A stretch of 64,000 bases of DNA from Anaerolineae bacterium (lineage in GTDB: Bacteria > Chloroflexota > Anaerolineae > Aggregatilineales > Phototrophicaceae), in contig JAJEBE010000005.1 of assembly GCA_022822545.1 (NCBI GenBank), forward strand, positions 1-64,000, given 5' to 3'. Positions 62,440-64,000 of this stretch are shown piece after piece. The position numbers and the translations under genes were made by a program. The first letter of the stretch is position 1. Each line of letters begins with the position of its first letter. A model generated the notes under the pieces. It was given only the letters and a program-made list of their open reading frames with translations. It ran no database searches and was not told the origin of the DNA.

Positions 62440-64000
62440 CTGCCTTCGTGCTGGGCGATCAATTCACGAATCATATCGCGTGACCAACTGCCGGTGCTCA
62501 TCATGTCTGCATTCAGACGCAACGTTGCCGGGCGCCTGTCTTTGTGACTGGTTGCTTGCGCCCGCAGTTCATCAAAATATTGCATCGGTGTGATAATGAT
62601 CAATACCTCATGCGGCTGGATGACATGATCCGCCGATGGCGTGTAGATAAATCCCGCGCTGTTGGAATGTCGGATGCCGATAACGCCGGCGCGGTAGCGA
62701 ATCGTGAGCCGCAAGTCGCGTATCTTCTGGCCGATCCAGGGGGAATCGTCTTCCATATATAATTCAGCCGTCTCCAAACCGGTAATCTCGTTGTAGAGCA
62801 CATGCTGCAAGAAGTCCGCAATCTCCGGGCGCGTGGTGGACAGCATCACAAATTGCGCCGCGACGTGAAAGGGGCTCACAACACGATCCGCGCCAGAGCG
62901 TTTCAGCTTGTCTATCATGTCATCGGTCTTGGCGGTGACCGAGATTAACAATGACTTGCTGATGCTGCGCGCCGAAAGCACGGTGAGCACCGCTGCCGCT
63001 TTGTCATGGACCGAGAGCATAAGCGCTTGCGCCCGCTCGATGCCGGCTTTTTTCAAGACGTCTTCCTGTGTTGGGTTTCCGTGGATCACACTGAATCCCC
63101 GGTCGATCCACTGCTCCGCCAGCGCTTCATCGCTTGTAAGCAATACGAAGGGGCGCGAAGGATCGAGAAAGCGGACAGCGCTCTGAATAATGTGATCATT
63201 GCCGCAGATCACGAAGTGCTTTTGCATCTCTCTTATCTTTTCTTCGCACTCGGCCAAACTCATCACTTCTTCCAGGCGCTTGACCTGACGCGCTTGCGCC
63301 AAACGCTGGAAGGTGGCGAAGCGCATCTCGTTCGGGCCGGAGGGTCGGCACTCGCTTTGCAACTTGGGGATCATCTGCCCCGGCGCGACTACCAGCAGGA
63401 TTTCATCTTCCGCAAGGATGCGGCTGCCACCGGGCGTATGCACGAAATCGCCTGTCTCCAGGCGGATGCCGATGACACCAGCATCATAAGTCTCGCGCAG
63501 GCTCAAGTCGCCGATGCGCTTGCCTATCCAGGGCGAATCATCCTCGAGTTCCAACTGTGTGATCTGATGATGCGTGTCCTGGTCAAACATAATACTGTTG
63601 AAGAAGTCATTCACAGCCGGGCGAAGCGTCGCGCTGTTCAGAAACTGCGACGATACTTCATATGGCGCCAGCACGATGTTGGCGCCGGACTTGATCATCT
63701 TCACTTTCAATTCTTCTTCGACGGCCGCTGCCGTAATATACAACCGGGGATTGAGATTCCGCGCCGTCAAAACGGTGAGCAGGCTCTCGGTATCTTGGTT
63801 CAGCATGACCATGATCGCTTTTGCCCGCGCGATACCGGCCACAAGCAAAGTATCATCATCGGTAGGGTCGCCATCAATAACCAGTATACCGGCGCTGCGC
63901 AGCCGTTCGGCATAGCTCGTGTCTTCGGTAACGACAACGATGAGATCGAGTAGAGTTGTGTGCTCGACGAAATTGTCGTGATAAAAAACTGAAATCCGCC
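62436..64000 (-). CDS. Double TrkA-type (RCK) potassium-regulation protein, N-terminus beyond window
   Basis: The minus-strand frame is open from the stop at 62436 to base 64000, so the start lies outside. It contains two RCK units: a TrkA-N domain (IDGDPTDDDTLLVAGIARAKAIMVML at the right edge), a TrkA-C domain (LELEDDSPWIGKRIGDLSLRETYDAGVIGIR), then a second N domain (HFVICGNDHIIQSAVRFLD, IHGNPTQEDVLKKAGIERA) and a second C domain (LYMEDDSPWIGQKIRDLRLTIRYRAGVIGIR). Such proteins bind NAD(H) or nucleotides and gate potassium transport. No membrane segment lies in the visible part; a channel domain could be in the missing N-terminus. The first glycine motif is at the cut. Confidence 0.85.
   Translation of the reverse strand, partial: RISVFYHDNFVEHTTLLDLIVVVTEDTSYAERLRSAGILVIDGDPTDDDTLLVAGIARAKAIMVMLNQDTESLLTVLTARNLNPRLYITAAAVEEELKVKMIKSGANIVLAPYEVSSQFLNSATLRPAVNDFFNSIMFDQDTHHQITQLELEDDSPWIGKRIGDLSLRETYDAGVIGIRLETGDFVHTPGGSRILAEDEILLVVAPGQMIPKLQSECRPSGPNEMRFATFQRLAQARQVKRLEEVMSLAECEEKIREMQKHFVICGNDHIIQSAVRFLDPSRPFVLLTSDEALAEQWIDRGFSVIHGNPTQEDVLKKAGIERAQALMLSVHDKAAAVLTVLSARSISKSLLISVTAKTDDMIDKLKRSGADRVVSPFHVAAQFVMLSTTRPEIADFLQHVLYNEITGLETAELYMEDDSPWIGQKIRDLRLTIRYRAGVIGIRHSNSAGFIYTPSADHVIQPHEVLIIITPMQYFDELRAQATSHKDRRPATLRLNADMMSTGSWSRDMIRELIAQHEGS

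Noticed and set aside
1..64000. CRISPR arrays, insertion sequences, phage genes or rRNA
   Set aside because: No direct repeats with regular spacing, transposase motifs, phage structural genes or rRNA sequence were seen on either strand.

Overview
The window reads as chromosomal DNA of a bacterium, most probably a member of the Chloroflexota. The signs are GC-rich coding sequence by eye, secreted solute-binding proteins with type I signal peptides, a lipoprotein whose linker is rich in Thr, Ala and Glu, a full set of coenzyme F420 genes together with an F420-dependent LLM oxidoreductase, and many short operons with 1-4 bp overlaps. The class is not resolved. No phage, insertion sequence, CRISPR array or rRNA gene was seen, and no gene-free stretch exceeds 300 bases.

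Region 1 (1-18.7 kb) is a sugar-catabolic locus. It holds four family-117-like glycosidases, a cytoplasmic-type sulfatase, a GMC oxidoreductase, a mandelate-racemase-type enolase, a zinc alcohol dehydrogenase, a KduD-like dehydrogenase, a GntR/FadR-type regulator, and all five parts of an Opp/Dpp-type ABC importer spread over 12 kb. Four copies of the palindrome ATTGT-NN-ACAAT lie in its promoter regions, each overlapping or abutting a good sigma-70 promoter. They tie the scattered transcription units into one likely GntR regulon. The gene set fits import and intracellular breakdown of sulfated, anhydro-sugar-containing galactan oligosaccharides; the substrate is inferred.

Region 2 (18.8-27.3 kb) is mostly housekeeping on the minus strand: tRNA-Val, dcd, argS, a membrane-anchored methyltransferase, an ABC exporter, a large six-hairpin-type glycosidase and a lipoprotein. 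Region 3 (27.4-36.6 kb) has a DUF971 protein, a maltose-type ABC importer whose MalG carries an unusual inserted domain, a MaoC-type hydratase, galT, tRNA-Leu, a DivIC/FtsB-like protein, a YgfZ-like protein and guanylate kinase.

Region 4 (36.7-62.4 kb) is a long plus-strand purine/carbamoyl catabolic region like the yge/yqe/ssnA cluster of enterobacteria: folD, 8-oxoguanine-deaminase-like amidohydrolase, adenine deaminase, YgeY, YgeW, carbamate kinase, two fold-type II PLP enzymes, SsnA, a molybdenum hydroxylase (FAD/2Fe-2S fusion plus Mo subunit) and a YqeC fusion. Embedded in it is a complete F420-tailoring operon (npdG-cofE-nitroreductase-cofD-cofC-LLM). Between the two hydroxylase genes sits an uncharacterised 584-residue protein whose C-terminus resembles nucleoside phosphorylases/AMP nucleosidase. 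A workable reading is: nucleotide to adenine or guanine, deamination and hydroxylation, ring opening, then carbamoyl transfer and ATP recovery by carbamate kinase. The window ends in a double TrkA-type potassium-regulation protein that runs off the right edge.
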